NCBI GenBank assembly: GCA_951213105.1
Contig: OX578155.1
Span: 29,714,857 to 29,778,856 of the forward strand
From: Amaurobius ferox
Taxonomy: Eukaryota > Arthropoda > Arachnida > Araneae > Amaurobiidae
Direction: 5' to 3'
Length of the DNA stretch: 64,000 nucleotides
Below are positions 10,193-21,713 of the stretch, in pieces (within the stretch, counting starts at the first letter, position 1; every line of letters starts with the position of its first letter). Made by a program: the position numbers and the translations under genes. The notes under the pieces were generated by a model. It saw nothing but the letters and a program-made list of their open reading frames with translations, was not told the DNA's origin and ran no database searches.

Positions 10193-11459
10193 TTTCTATA
10201 AATGTGAACCGTCCACCCAAAAGCTTTCAAATTTGGCATACAGATGCAGTGGTCCAACAACAAAGCAAAAGTATAAAAAATGCCATTAATATATATTAAA
10301 ACAAATTAGTAATGGTATCATTTATTGTTTTATTCTGTGATGCTAACGATTTTACTTATACATAATGATAAAGTTTTCTTGTATAAAGATGCAGACTTAC
10401 TTTCAATACTTTTTAGTTAAAACGAAAATATATACAATTTGATGGGTACCAATTACAATAACAGAACACACTTTGGCATTTCTTTCCTATTGGTCTGTCT
10501 ACTCAACCCCAATTTGCTATAAAAGTAGCTTGTTACATGAATGCAAAAACAACTTTGTAATATTTTTGGAAAATTTACGCATGTTGGACACGTAAGCTAT
10601 GTGTATTGTATTGTGATGTCTCCGTACATTTCACAATTCAATGCATTACAGCAGTTTTGAATTTATCCAATTTACTCAAAATTAAGTATACTGGGATAAT
10701 TTATGAATAATTTAAAATGAAAGCCAGATTTGGTTTGATGTGAATGTGCTATGCTCAAATTACGTATTTAAAATCCAAATTATAGTCTATAAACATGTCT
10801 ACATGCAAAGAAAACTACCAGTAAATAATGTATAGTATATCCACTTGTTTTTCTTCTTGTCGGTAAAGAAACAGATGATGGTGTTTTATTTCAAGTATTT
10901 GATATTATAAAAATAAAATATTTTATAGAAATCTTATGAAAAACACATAAACAATATTAAATAAATTTTGTTATAGTATTATGAAAATACCTTATACAGT
11001 TTTGAATTACCCCTTATAATGTTTTTTACTAAAATTTATTCGAACTGTTCAATTTGTTCTTGAGATATTGTGCCCACACACAAATATACACATTGTTCGC
11101 ACATGAGGGGCACCGTTTTAAGATTTTCTTGGAGGAGGAGGCAAAAGTTGTAACTTTCTAATAGTGGAAATGTGATTCAGCATGAAAAATTACATGAAAA
11201 ACACAATAACTTGGATATCTTTAAGGGGGGCAGCCGTGTTACACATACTGGCATAATTTGGAATATGTTATGTATATAATCACAGAACCCACTTGTAAAG
11301 AGCATCCCCAAAATTTGGAAAACACTCGTATTTCAGATTCATGGATCAGTTTTTCACTTATTATGTGCTTGATAGCCAATTTCTGCAATGGCAGCAAGAA
11401 ACTTGTTATAAGTCACAATTTTTGTTTACTTCCAATGAATCACATAATAAGAGCAAACT
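10193..11459. other. AT-rich spacer with an HLE-A-like remnant
   Basis: No gene is seen. Around 11035-11085 the string ATTCGAACTGTTCAATTTGT and the following GAGATATTGTGCCCACACAC resemble the HLE-A microsatellite flank, which suggests an old degraded copy. Confidence 0.4.
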
Positions 11460-11622
11460 AACAATGAATCACACTAATAATGACTAACAATGAATATAAT
11501 AATAACTAACAATGAATCACACTAATAATAATAAAAAATGAATCTAATAATAACTAATAATAACTAATAATAACTAATAATAACTAACAATAACTAATAA
11601 TAACTAACAATGAATTACATAA
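11460..11622. repeat. Simple tandem array of AATAACTAAT/AACAATGAAT units
   Basis: Roughly ten-base units built from TAATAACTAA and TAACAATGAA are repeated with drift across the interval, ending before AGAGTAAAACTGG. This is a minisatellite with no coding role. Confidence 0.8.
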
Positions 11623-11789
11623 TAAGAGTAAAACTGGCCCATGGATGCTGATATCTGTAATGGGAGTGTCTTCCAGATGTTATGTATAGCTCAGTGATGC
11701 TAAAAGTGTGTAAATCAGAAGAAAAGTATTCAAATATTTGATTCCAGTCACAATACTTTCCTTATGTATTAAACCCTGCAGAGTTCACT

Positions 11790-11900
11790 TTGACAATAAG
11801 AACTTGCAATTGCGACCCAGTAGCTCAACGGTAGAGCACCGGCTGGCCAGTTCAGAGATCCAGGGTTCGATTTCCGGTTGGGGCGACAAAGCTCTTTACC
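11790..11900 (+). mobile_element. tRNA-like SINE head, copy 1
   Basis: TAGCTCAACGGTAGAGCA fits a tRNA D-arm and A box, and GGTTCGATTTCC fits the T-arm and B box, with spacing near that of a tRNA. The 3' part ends GGTTGGGGC, which could pair with a former GCCCC acceptor. It is preceded by TTGCAATTGCGACC, which is also found ahead of copy 2. The acceptor stem is imperfect and the anticodon arm does not fold well, so this is a tRNA-derived SINE, not a tRNA gene. Confidence 0.6.
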
Positions 11901-12159
11901 ATAGCGCCCGAACAAATCAACCCCGTAGGCTAGTTCAAAGATGTCGGTGGTCTGAAAGTGACCCTTATACGACTAGCATGGATTCCGACTCTGGAAGATT
12001 GAGAGCCGATTTCAATTTATCAGACGATAACGACCACGCAGAATACCAACCTGTGTAAAAATAGTAGTAGCAGGAGGCTAACCTGAGATAAAAATAGCAG
12101 GAGGTGATCAGTCAGATTGTCGGTTGCCTGCCAATCTGACATTAGAGGGAGGAGAATGC

Positions 12160-12285
12160 AGCGTCCACTTCGACGATAAGAGCTTGCAATTTCGTACCAG
12201 AAGCTCAACTGTAGAGAGAGCATCGTATGGCCAGTTCGGAGATCCAAGGTTCGATTCCTTGTTGGGGCGGCAAGGCTCTTTACAA
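12160..12285 (+). mobile_element. tRNA-like SINE head, copy 2
   Basis: This repeats the pattern of copy 1 about 360 bp downstream: GACGATAAGAGCTTGCAATT leader, GAAGCTCAACTGTAGAG as a degraded A box, GGCCAGTTCGGAGATCCAAG, and B box GGTTCGATTCC, then TTGGGGCGGCAAGGCTCTTT. Both copies continue into the GC(T)CTTTAC tail, so the family body includes this 3' extension. The in-between DNA (11901-12159) is not recognised. Confidence 0.6.
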
Positions 12286-12289
12286 CTCA

Positions 12290-12659
12290 AAACTCAAACT
12301 TTTACATCCCTTGTATACGACATATATTCAGTTAAAAACAGATGCTTGTATAAACAATTTTACACAATTGTAAAAAATTTATATTACTTACTTTCTTTTT
12401 TAAATACTAAATATGTATTCATCAGAAGAGATATATCAGAAGAGATATATTCCATTTTAACATATAGATTTAAAAATATAGAAAAAATAAAGCCCCAGGA
12501 TTATAAAGGAACCTGACTGCACTTTGCAGTACAGAATGCTCACTTCAAGCAAGTTTTTCCCACTTTCCCTGGCTTCATAATCTACATGAAGAGTAAGAAA
12601 TTTCAGTTCAGAGTGCACTCGCCTAAAAAGCTTTTCACTCACAGTTTCAGTTTAATATA
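12290..12659. other. AT-rich spacer, no gene seen
   Basis: Short ORFs on both strands show no domain. No repeat boundary is evident until HLE-A starts at 12660. Confidence 0.4.
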
Positions 12660-13468
12660 AAAAATCTGATGTGGGCAGCACATGGCTTTCCTTATATAAT
12701 GCAATGAATTTACTACTTTTACAGTTAAAAAAATGTTATTCTTATAGTAGATACTTATATTCTTTCCAAGATATTGAATTTTCTTCAATGAGTCGTCATT
12801 TTCATTGATTTAGCGTCATTTTTATCCATTTGGTGAGATTCTCGTTAATTTAGCAGCATTTAAAAAAGTCACCAAGTTGGCGCATTCCACCGAATTCGTC
12901 GCCAAAATCTCACCAAGCGTTATGGACGGAGAAATAAGTTATTCTTACAGCAGATAAATGACTATTGGCGTTCAAATACAAAAGTATTACTCAAAGTATC
13001 TTTTTTCATGAATGGAACGCGCTAGATCCACGAGAATGATGTCACCCAATTTATCGCATGGTATTACATATGAAAAGTGAGCATGTTTCTCAATAGGATA
13101 TATATATTTTTTATATGACTTTTTGATAATCTTTATCAAAAATGTGCAATATCTCGAGAACGGTTCATGTTAGCGTTCTAAAACTTATGTCAATCGTTTT
13201 CTAATGAAAAATTACATAAGAAATGTCTATTTGCGTAACTTTATTAGAGGTTTTGATTTTTTGACGATTTTTTTCAAAATTGCACTTGAAAATTTAGGGG
13301 GGGGGTTCTGAACATTCGATTGCGTATAAAAACAATAGGCTTCCACTGTTTACGGATTGTTAATTTTGTATCAAATTTAGTTCGAATCGGTCCATTCGTT
13401 CGTCAGTTATCGTCTCCACAGACTCACTGACACACACACACACATACTTTCACACACACACACACATA

Positions 13469-13504
<36 letters not shown>

Positions 13505-13631
13505 TCACTTCAAAAATGTTTGATTCGTGATCAGGGATGCTTGAAACGTGCTCTCCCGTCGAAAACTCGAATTCGAATTTTCGACCCCGTCACAATACTT
13601 TCCTTATACAATATGTATATAAGGAAAGTAA
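12660..13631 (-). mobile_element. HLE-A element, full length, expanded microsatellite
   Basis: It reads from AATCTGATGTGGGCAGCACA (3' stem-loop end) to GGAAAGTAATAA (5' end near 13631). The CA microsatellite (about 13430-13500) is interrupted by two copies of CATACTTTCACA, giving a longer element than the reference. The 20-bp periodic GGCGA-type segment is clear at about 12785-12870. Confidence 0.8.
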
Positions 13632-14270
13632 TAACACTGAATAAACAGTTTGTCATTTCACTCGTATTGAATACAAAATTGCCTTAATTAAAGCTTAATA
13701 TGCAAACTTTTTACAACTTATTATGTGATTTGGTTTATTGCAGTTTGGAGAAGCATTTTAAGAACAAAAAGGAAAAGGTTTTTGGAAAGTTTTTAGCCGA
13801 TGATAGCTAACTTTATGCATCATATCAATAATTGTGCAAGAATATTAATTGAGATATTCAATAAAAATATGTACTTAAGATTAAAACAAATAGATCACTT
13901 CTACAGAGTGAACTTATATTATACATAATTATGCATGTTTTCTTTTGCGTATCATTTTATCACTGTGCCAACATTTTTGTTAATTAAGCGATATATCGAT
14001 CGGCCGTAAATTGCTCTAATAATTCCAGATAGAAGATGTGGATATTTAGATTCCTAAATGAACCAGAAAAAAAAATGGATAAATTGTAGAACACATGAAT
14101 GCAAGAATATAGTTTTTCGCCACAGTCGGCGATAAGTGCGTCAAAACAGGTGCATTCCACTCAAGGTCTACTGAAAGGAACTTCCATTTACCTTGCTGAG
14201 GTCCTAAAATTGATTGCATTCAAAATTTAGAGATTACCTTGAAATATGTATTGTTACAAAATAAATGTGA
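13632..14270. other. AT-rich spacer, no gene seen
   Basis: Nothing recognisable is present. The sequence is low in GC, with short ORFs only. Confidence 0.4.
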
Positions 14271-14279
14271 ATAGATAGT

Positions 14280-14385
14280 ATGAGTATCACATTTAAAAAA
14301 TTAGTGTGTATATAGCACTTTTAAAAATTAGTATGCACCAATTTTTAAAAATCAGTGTGTAGCACCTTTAAAAAATATTCTCCCT
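14280..14385. repeat. Short diverged tandem repeat, about 30-40 bp unit
   Basis: TTTAAAAATTAGTGTGTA/TAGCAC-like units recur about three times (TTAGTGTGTATATAGCAC, TTAGTATGCACC, TCAGTGTGTAGCACC). Confidence 0.6.
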
Positions 14386-14774
14386 TTCATACCAGAATTC
14401 TAACCTTTCTGGAGGAAGAGCAACTAAACTAACAAATTGGACATTCCTATACATACCAAATGCAATAATCCCAATTTCTATTTAAGTATAACATTAAATT
14501 GTTTTTATTAATATAAGCGTGAGAGAGAAAACCCAGTTGTGGTTGAATGTTCTAATTCCAAAAAGCATTTTTCTTATTTTTTTTTTTTATCTCTCATATT
14601 GGCTTTTAATTAAATCAACAACTTTCCAGGGGGGTGCTTTGGCACTCTTCTAACCGCCCTCCACCCCTTAAATACGTCCATGCTGAGAATAGCCTTGGTA
14701 AAAACCAAGGTTTAAACCATAATATCGAATTTTACTCATTGATAAAGAATAATTGCAATGTCAATTATTAACAA

Positions 14775-14870
14775 CCGATTTAATTAGCATTACTAAAGCC
14801 GATTTAATTAGCAATACTAAAGCCGATTTAATTAGCATAACTAAAGTCGACTTAATTAGAAATTAATTGG
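14775..14870. repeat. 24-bp tandem repeat, four units
   Basis: The unit CCGATTTAATTAGCATTACT plus AAAG starts at 14775, 14799, 14823 and 14847, with one or two changes per unit. It is an isolated minisatellite. Confidence 0.85.
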
Positions 14871-15634
14871 TATAGTTTAACATGAAATTAATCAATTATT
14901 AAAAATACTGCAACTAAATAGTACATAACAACAGGTAATTATATGCAAATAAGAACTAATTAATTCCTCGTTTTGAAGGAATTTACTTTTGACAATTCTA
15001 TGAGCAGTGTCTTAAAAAATATTTGATAACGTATTTCTTTATTTCGTGGAATACTATTTGGCAAGTGGGCGTGGCCTGAAGATCAAAATATTCCTAAAAC
15101 AAATTTTGTTTTGCTTTTCACAATTTTTTACTTTCTACCAACACAGTGAATATATTAAACTATTGTCGAAAACAAATTAACTACTATTTTTTTTTACTTT
15201 AAAATGTTGTTTTGGGTAATTAGTATTTCTGTTAACTTGTATCTTCCAAAATGGGCGTGTCAAGACAGTCAGACTCAAATTATTCAATACCGAAAAATGC
15301 ATTTTAATTCAGTTAAAACGTTTATAATCTGTATCTTATATAAGCAACTGATAAAAAGAAAAGAAAATCTTCATAAAAAATTTTATAATATACGCAAAAA
15401 AAAATGAGTTGATAACTGTCGGCATTGCGAGAAAAAAAAAAAATTAATTACACATAAATATTGAGAGTTCACTTATTAACATGTAATATTATCTTACACT
15501 AATACCACATATTAACAAAAGTTTTTCTAATTTGCATGAAATTAAGCGATAGATTAAAAATTAGAAAACTCCCATCTACAGTGTTCGCTATTATTTCAAA
15601 GTTTTGTGAGTATGCAGTTTCCTAATGTTCATTA
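14871..15634. other. AT-rich spacer with GGGCGTGGC landmarks
   Basis: No gene is seen. GTGGGCGTGGCC near 15066 and ATGGGCGTGTC near 15251, about 185-190 bp apart, recall the repeat landmark at 17086-18000. Confidence 0.35.
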
Positions 15635-15790
15635 ACAACCCCTTTCGGGGTTCCCAAAAATTGCCTCTGCCGACGATATTTCACGTCGACATGGCGGGGT
15701 ATTGGGAAAAGTTTTCAACTAGCAATAGTCACGCCTCGGTAGGACCTCATTGGCTATGACACTGCCTCTGCGCAAAGCTAACAAGAAACA
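15635..15790. repeat. GC-richer SINE-like fragment, unidentified
   Basis: A compact GC-richer block opens with the small palindrome AACCCCTTTCGGGGTT and includes GACATGGCGGGGTATTGG and GCCTCGGTAGGACCTC. It sits in AT-rich DNA with no ORF. It is probably a transposon scrap, with no A/B box clear enough to assign. Confidence 0.35.
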
Positions 15791-17059
15791 AGAAATTCAA
15801 CATCTTGAACACAACTATTATTTTAAATTATTGGTAGATACATATATTTCAAACTTCTTTATTTCGAGCCTTTAATGTCTAGAAATCCTATTCAATTTAT
15901 TCATGTGTTAATTTTAAAGTGATTCGTAGTCATAAAGATCTGAACAACAAAATAAATGCAGCTTTGTTTATACGATGGTAAGTTTAAAATAAGTTCATTC
16001 TTAGGCAGGATTAATGCCCTTATTAAAAGAATAAAGGAATCGCATTTATATATTTTTAATTTTTTAGCGCTTATTTAATGCGGAAAATATAGGCGTGCAT
16101 GCATAAATTTTATTTTCTGTTATTAATTCAAGTTTTTCATTATTCATTTCCTGTTTACTATATATAAAGTCACTTATATAGAAATTTCCCCGCCTCTTTA
16201 TTGTATTCTGACTATAAAATTTTAACTCAGAAATGGTTTAAAGAGAAAGTTGCTGACACTTTTAACATTGGTAAAAATACCTAAAAATAAATTTTACATT
16301 TTTTGTTATTTTTATAAAGATAATCGAGTTGCAAATCCACACAGTATCTGTATATTGCATTATAATAATGTTGTGCCTATAAAAACAAAATAAATAAATA
16401 ATTATCTAGAGAAAAAAAAAGCTGTACTTAACTATAATTTGCTTCAGTTTAGCATTTCAGACGTCGTATTGTACTAGATAATCTGACTGAATGAAATTTA
16501 AATTAAACTTAAATCCTTTGAATAATGCATGGGTCATCCGATTTAAAATCCACCCCCAATAATTTTTCAAGTCTGTGCCTTTGCCTGAAGGCACTAAAAA
16601 CATGGGAAACAGCTGCGGCTTTAGCACAGATGTTAAATGTTAATCTGTGTCTCTTGTCTACACATCTCAGGATAAGCACCGTAATTTCTTATAAACCATC
16701 AAACTGAATAATTTCAATTGACAATTGAGCATGTTACATCTGAGATGAAGCAAAATTTTATTTTTTGAAAAGTACTTTAAAAAATTATTTATGGTAGATA
16801 CAATTCTAAAAATTTGTATCAGAACTATGATTATACATTCTGAGAGTCAGATTTTCTTAAATATCCATATGGGATTCCGATTTTGTTAAATATCTGTATG
16901 CTAACTAGCAAGTAACCGCCGCACCGTCATCTAAATGCATATCAATTTCTTTACATTCTATTGTTAAAAAGCTGAAACCATGACATCTCTCCCCCCCCCC
17001 CCCCAAAAAAAAAAGTCGTTAAATATCGCCATCCATTCGCGACAGCTCGCACAGGATAA
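15791..17059. other. AT-rich spacer, no gene seen
   Basis: No coding or RNA feature is recognised. A C run (16988-17005) is followed by an A run. Confidence 0.4.
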
Positions 17060-17079
17060 AAATTACCGTAGAATTAAGT

Positions 17080-18000
17080 AAGGAAATGAGTGGGTGTGCC
17101 GTACCTGTTGCCCTTATAAAGAAATTAAAAAAATATGTCTGACAGGGTGATTTCATTATGTTTTAACGTTCCTGCTCCTTTCAAAGAATTAGAGTAAATG
17201 AGCTGGTGTAGCGAACGCTTTCCAAGCACTAACAAATTAAAAAATATGTTTTAACATTGGTATGCAATTCTATTTCATTTCACATATTAGGTTAGGCTGA
17301 TTAGGTTCATTAGCTTAAGTTGAATAGCAATATTGGATACTCAAATTATGCGGTCGATAACCGAACTCTGTGCAAAGAACAGGAGTTAATGAGTGGGTGT
17401 GGCTTAGGAGTTGTCCGTATCAAAATGTTCTGAAAATATGTCTAACAAACCAATTTTATTCCATTTCATTGATATGTTCTTATTTCTATGCTGAGATTAA
17501 TTAAGAAAATTGGAAATTCAAATCAAATGGTGTATATTGATACGAGACCGTAATCCAGTAAAATAACTGGCGCATAATAATGGGCGTGGCTTACTTGTTT
17601 ACCAGCAATGTAAAATTACATACCATATTTTATAATAGAAGCATTTTTTTTCTTAATGTAAGAATTGCATAACATCAATGTATGAGGCATGGAAAATGAA
17701 TCATTGTTTGCCCTAAGTCCCATATAAAGATTTTGGAAATTTTAACAATTCTTAAAAGATTTTAAGGTAGATGTGGTTTACTGTTTGTTCTATATTTATA
17801 ATGCATGTAATATTTGATCTAAATTACAATGAACTTAAAAGTAGAAATTCAAAATCTTGGATATTGGATTATCATTCCTTAACATCTTCTTTGAATCACT
17901 AGATGGTTTATATAAAATTACCATTATTTTATATGTTTTAATGTTCACTTTATTGGCAAGCTGAATGTAGGCGTGTCCAGTGTGCTTACTTCACTTGTTC
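17080..18000. repeat. Diverged long-period tandem repeat, unit about 190 bp
   Basis: Landmarks AATGAGTGGGTGTGCCG (17086), AATGAGCTGGTGTAGCG (17196), AATGAGTGGGTGTGGCTT (17390), AATAATGGGCGTGGCTTA (17575) and GTAGGCGTGTCC (about 17967) recur at 110, 194, 185 and about 390 bp. Several are followed 60-90 bp later by ATATGTCTAACA/ATTTCATT-type sequence. This looks like an old satellite-like array with deletions. Confidence 0.5.
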
Positions 18001-18214
18001 ATCATTTACAGTCTAGATCTTATTGAAACAGCCCTTCTTTGTACTTATGACAGTTTTTAAGTACAAATAGAAACAGATTGCATTTACTTATAATTCTCAT
18101 CGAACTACGTTTGAGTTTGAGTATAAATTCAAACATATGGAAATATTTTAATATATTAAAGTTCTGTTCTCTAAATAAAAATATAAAATATTAGATGCTT
18201 TCAAAATTTAATAG

Positions 18215-18325
18215 GATCGGAAAATTTAGATCGGATCCCAGTAGGGACGGACATTCACAGGCAACGTATCTTTCCCCTACCACTACCTCTCGGACGAACT
18301 TATTGCCCCGGATCTTGCGTCGCCA
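18215..18325 (-). mobile_element. 5S-SINE body fragment
   Basis: It matches the plus-strand reading of the SINE at 30618-31004: AATTTAGATCGGATCCCAG, then CACAGGCAACGTA, then CCCCTACCACTACCTCTCGG and GAACTTATTG. The 5S head and 3' tail are absent. Sense is the minus strand. Confidence 0.55.
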
Positions 18326-18424
18326 GCTCTTTCAACTCAGCAGGAGACGACCGTTGTGCCCACCTGCATGCTGTTGGTAGCTAACCCACGGGAGTCGCGG
18401 TCACCGCTCCCCCTCCACATCTGT

Positions 18425-19510
18425 TGCCGCTCAAAACTCGCTTCGCTAGCTCTTTAGTTACGCCTGCGTAGCAATAGCCTGTTAAAAAGATAGAGAGTTC
18501 CGCAAGTATTATTGTCATGAACAATTACGATTCATTGCTGAAAATGCGGATGCCAAGTAATATTTAAATGAAGCTCTGAATAATTTATGTATTTCAATTG
18601 TTTAATCGAAAATTTAATTATTACTGCTTTGGAAATGGCAACAGCGTTTTCTACAATAAAAGTTCAGTCACCCAAATATTATTTATTTTGAGACGGCAAC
18701 ATAATTTTCAAAAAAAAAGATTAGATTTTGAAAATATCACAACAAATAAAAAAAAATTTCATACAAATGTGGTGTAAAGAAATTTTCACTTCAAAATTGT
18801 ATAAAAAATAGAAATTTCTATCCGATTCTAACCAAAATATTAGATGCATGTCAATGTATTAAAAATCGTCATGACAACTGTAAATCATTTGATGCCATAC
18901 GTCAGGCGGCAGAATATATCTTTATTTTAAAAAGATTTGTTCAGCGGCGGCGGCTACACCTGATCTTTTTTAGTACTAGATGGCTCCGTTCCCTGCTCGT
19001 TAACGTTCGTCAACACCCCCCCCCCCACACACACACACACACATAATTCGCTTCGCGTCTGAGGCTTCACCTCATACTCGCTTACTCTTTCGTTCCGCCT
19101 GCTACGTAGGCGTAATACGCCCGTTGGGAGCACTTCCTATTTGCTAACTCTCACCAATCTTTATTCACCCCGGCAGGTGCACAGAACTTCCTTCGTGTCC
19201 GAACTCCGCCCTATGTTATATGTCGCCTATTAATCATAGAAGCTCGCTTTGCTAGTTCTTTCATTTCGCCTGCTACAAAGATGTTGGAGCTTCGCCCCTA
19301 ATTCGGTTTCTCTCACCAATCCCCGAACTCGTTTCGTGAGTTCTTTTAAACCGCTCGGCTTACATGTCACCTGCTCTCTAATGCTCGCCGACTCCCAGAG
19401 TTCGGGGAATTCGCCTCATGTTCGCTACCGCTCACTAACCGCCTAAACTCTCTTAGCGAGCTCTTTACACCCCCACCCCCCATCTATTACGCAGGTGGTA
19501 TATCACATTT
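18425..19510. repeat. CT-rich island with repeated CTCGCTTCGC-type hairpins
   Basis: Short imperfect palindromes recur: AACTCGCTTCGCTAGCTCT (18433), ATTCGCTTCGCG (19044), AGCTCGCTTTGCTAGTTCT (19242), GAACTCGTTTCGTGAGTTC (19327) and AACTCTCTTAGCGAGCTCT (19445). Each is followed by TT(A/T)-rich and GCCTGCTAC-like sequence. The island is GC-richer than its surroundings and has a C run (19015-19025) and CA repeats. Two ORFs within it are incidental. About 18480-18930 is ordinary AT-rich DNA between the two parts. Confidence 0.4.
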
Positions 19511-19764
19511 TTGGGACTTCGCCTATTATTCTCGGAGCTCGCCTAGATTGGCATTCGCCCTAAAGACGCCAATTGTGAAAGCCAGTATGTATCTACCCGT
19601 TATTGAATTTAACTAATGGACTCGTCCAAAATCACGTGACCCAACTGCCAACTCGTCGGAGACGAACAGGTTTTAGTACACAAAGTACCTATATACATAT
19701 TCACACCAAATATTGAAAAGATCATTCAGACCATTACAATTCAGGCACGTGATAATCAGGCACA

Positions 19765-19995
19765 TAATGTTTCATTGAATATTTAATGTTTTATGGAAGG
19801 AAAATTTATTTGTGGATTTTTTATCAATATCACTCCAACCTCTGGTCCTAGAAACTTGAAACATGGATTAAATTTTAAGTGGGTCTATTTAATGGCTGCC
19901 CACGAAATTTCATGAAATTCGGTGCAGCCGTTCTGCCGTGATGATGAGACAAACATACATACACAGACAAAGTTTCAATTTCATTTACATTGATT
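19765..19995 (-). mobile_element. Helitron fragment (family of 28478-29298)
   Basis: The reverse complement parallels the 5' part of the Helitron at 28478: GTCTGTGTATGTATG, CTCATCATCACGGCAGAACG, CCGAATTTCATGAAATT, and CATGTTTCAAGTTTCTAGGA. Neither terminus is intact. Confidence 0.6.
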
Positions 19996-20332
19996 AAAAT
20001 TAAAATATCTGTTTCATTGTCAATTTTTTTATTTAAATTATTTCGATTATATTTTTTTGTATAGATACAAAATCTGAGTTACAGTAGATGAGGTCCAGAG
20101 ACTAACTGCATGTGGGGGAACCCCATTAAATATTTCAATATTTACTGATATCGTCAATAGTACATAAAAGTTTAAAGCAAATAGCATAATGGTAATCTGG
20201 ATCATAAAAGATTTATTTTGCTCAGATATTTTAAATTTTTTTACATGTCACTAATATTCTTAATTTTTTTAAAACTTTGAGGCCATTATGGCAAAATTTG
20301 AGATCCTGATTCACAGATTCACTGTCCCATGC

Positions 20333-20366
20333 ATATATATATATATATATATATATATTTTTTATA

Positions 20367-20410
<44 letters not shown>
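20333..20410. repeat. TA microsatellite, Tc1 target
   Basis: An interrupted (TA)n tract ends exactly at the left terminus of the Tc1 element, consistent with insertion into a TA dinucleotide. The reverse ORF here is a microsatellite artefact. Confidence 0.85.
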
Positions 20411-20411
<1 letters not shown>

Positions 20412-20570
20412 GCTAAGACATAAAAATCGACGCACAGAAAAGAATTATCCAAATGAGACAAAATTGGGTACGTGTAGTAGATGTACAAAAAAATAAGTGA
20501 TTTGAATTTCAGAACAATTGGATGATTAATGTATCATCCTGCAGTGAAAAATTTACACAAAGTGAGCACG

Positions 20571-21551
20571 TCAATATGGCGTTGGTCCACTACTGGCCTT
20601 GATACAAGCTGTTACCCGACGTGGCATTAATGCATAAAGTTGCCGAATGGTGTTATGAGGGATGTCGTTCCAAATGGCCCCCAATTGACGAGCTAATTCG
20701 TCTACATTCTGGGATGGTCGCGGGCGACGCCCCATCTCAGCCCAAATGTGCGCAATAAGCGAGAGATCTGGGGATCTGGCTGGCCAAGGAAGTGTATCGT
20801 AAGCACACACACAATTGATAGAGAGGCGTGCCGTGTGTGGCTTGGCATTATCCTGCTGAAAAGTTACCTCGGGGTGTCGCGAAAGAAATGGCAATACAAC
20901 ACATCGTAGAATGTCGGCAACGTACCCCTGTGCTGTGATGGTGCCACGGAAGACTATCAAAGGGGTCCGGCTATCAAACGAAATGGCACCCCAGACCATA
21001 ACTCCCTGTTGTCGGGCCGTGTGGCGTGTGACAGTAAGAGCAGGATTCTGACTATGTCCGAGCTGTCTCCAGACACGTCTGCGCTGGTCGTGGGGACTCA
21101 GTTCGAAACGGGATTCATCACTGAAGACAACTCGTTCCCATTCCGAACAATTCCACGTTGATCGGGCACGACGCCATTGCAATCGCTGTTGACGGTCCAT
21201 AGTGGTCAGTGGTAGGCGGCGTAATGGGCGTCGCGAGTATAGGTTCAGCTAATGGTCCGGGCGGTCGCTTCCGTGTTTGTCACACGTTGGATGGTTGATA
21301 ACGACGAATCTCGAGCTGTTACAGGTGCTCTGACAATCGCTCTATCTTTCCGTTCTGTCGTCACACTAGGCCGTCAGCTGCCCGCTGAAATTTGCCATTC
21401 CGGATCCATTCCTGCCAACTTCGTCTAATTGCTGCATCGCTCTTACCCAAATGCAGAGCGATTCGGCGGTGTGCCCATCCAGCCCGACCGCTCGTCCTCT
21501 TTCAAACTCTTTCATATGCTCGTAGTGGCCGCGAATTTACCAGCGAGGCAT
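20571..21551 (-). pseudogene. Tc1 transposase, frameshifted with mutated catalytic triad
   Basis: The frame from ATG 21551 begins MPRW, then a stop, then IRGHYEHMKEFERGRAVGLD. Shifting frame recovers AHRRIALHLGKSDAAIRRSW (helix-turn-helix), then TTERKDRAIVRAPVTARDSS, and the long open 209 codons from 21200. That last part holds the DDE region: FSDESRF (Asp28 of that ORF), GVMVWGAIS, QQDNAKPHTAR (Asp117), and WPARSPDLSLIAHIW, where the expected catalytic Glu is Ala150. Only 32 residues separate Asp117 from it instead of 34, so two residues are also lost. It is inactive through N-terminal shifts, a stop and loss of the third acidic residue. Confidence 0.9.
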
Positions 21552-21637
21552 TATTACAATCAAGATACGTAAACGCAATCGAAATCCACTTCACGTTTTG
21601 TTCCTGAAAGCGAGGTTCGCTCATTTTATTGCTAAAC

Positions 21638-21713
21638 ACAAACTTACACCACCATGTTGAATAAAACAAACTTACACCACCATGTTGAATAAAACAAACT
21701 TACACCACCATGG
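21638..21713. repeat. 28-bp tandem triplication inside the Tc1 end
   Basis: ACAAACTTACACCACCATGT plus TGAATAAA is repeated, starting at 21638, 21666 and 21694. The third copy is partial and ends CCATGGTGG. It lies between the transposase start and the right inverted repeat. Confidence 0.9.

Noticed and set aside
11815..11888. tRNA gene
   Set aside because: The A and B boxes are present, but the acceptor and anticodon arms do not fold properly, and a second degraded copy with the same flanks follows. A SINE is more likely.
13430..13505. CRISPR-like array
   Set aside because: The regular repeats are a CA microsatellite interrupted by CATACTTTCA. There is no prokaryotic context.
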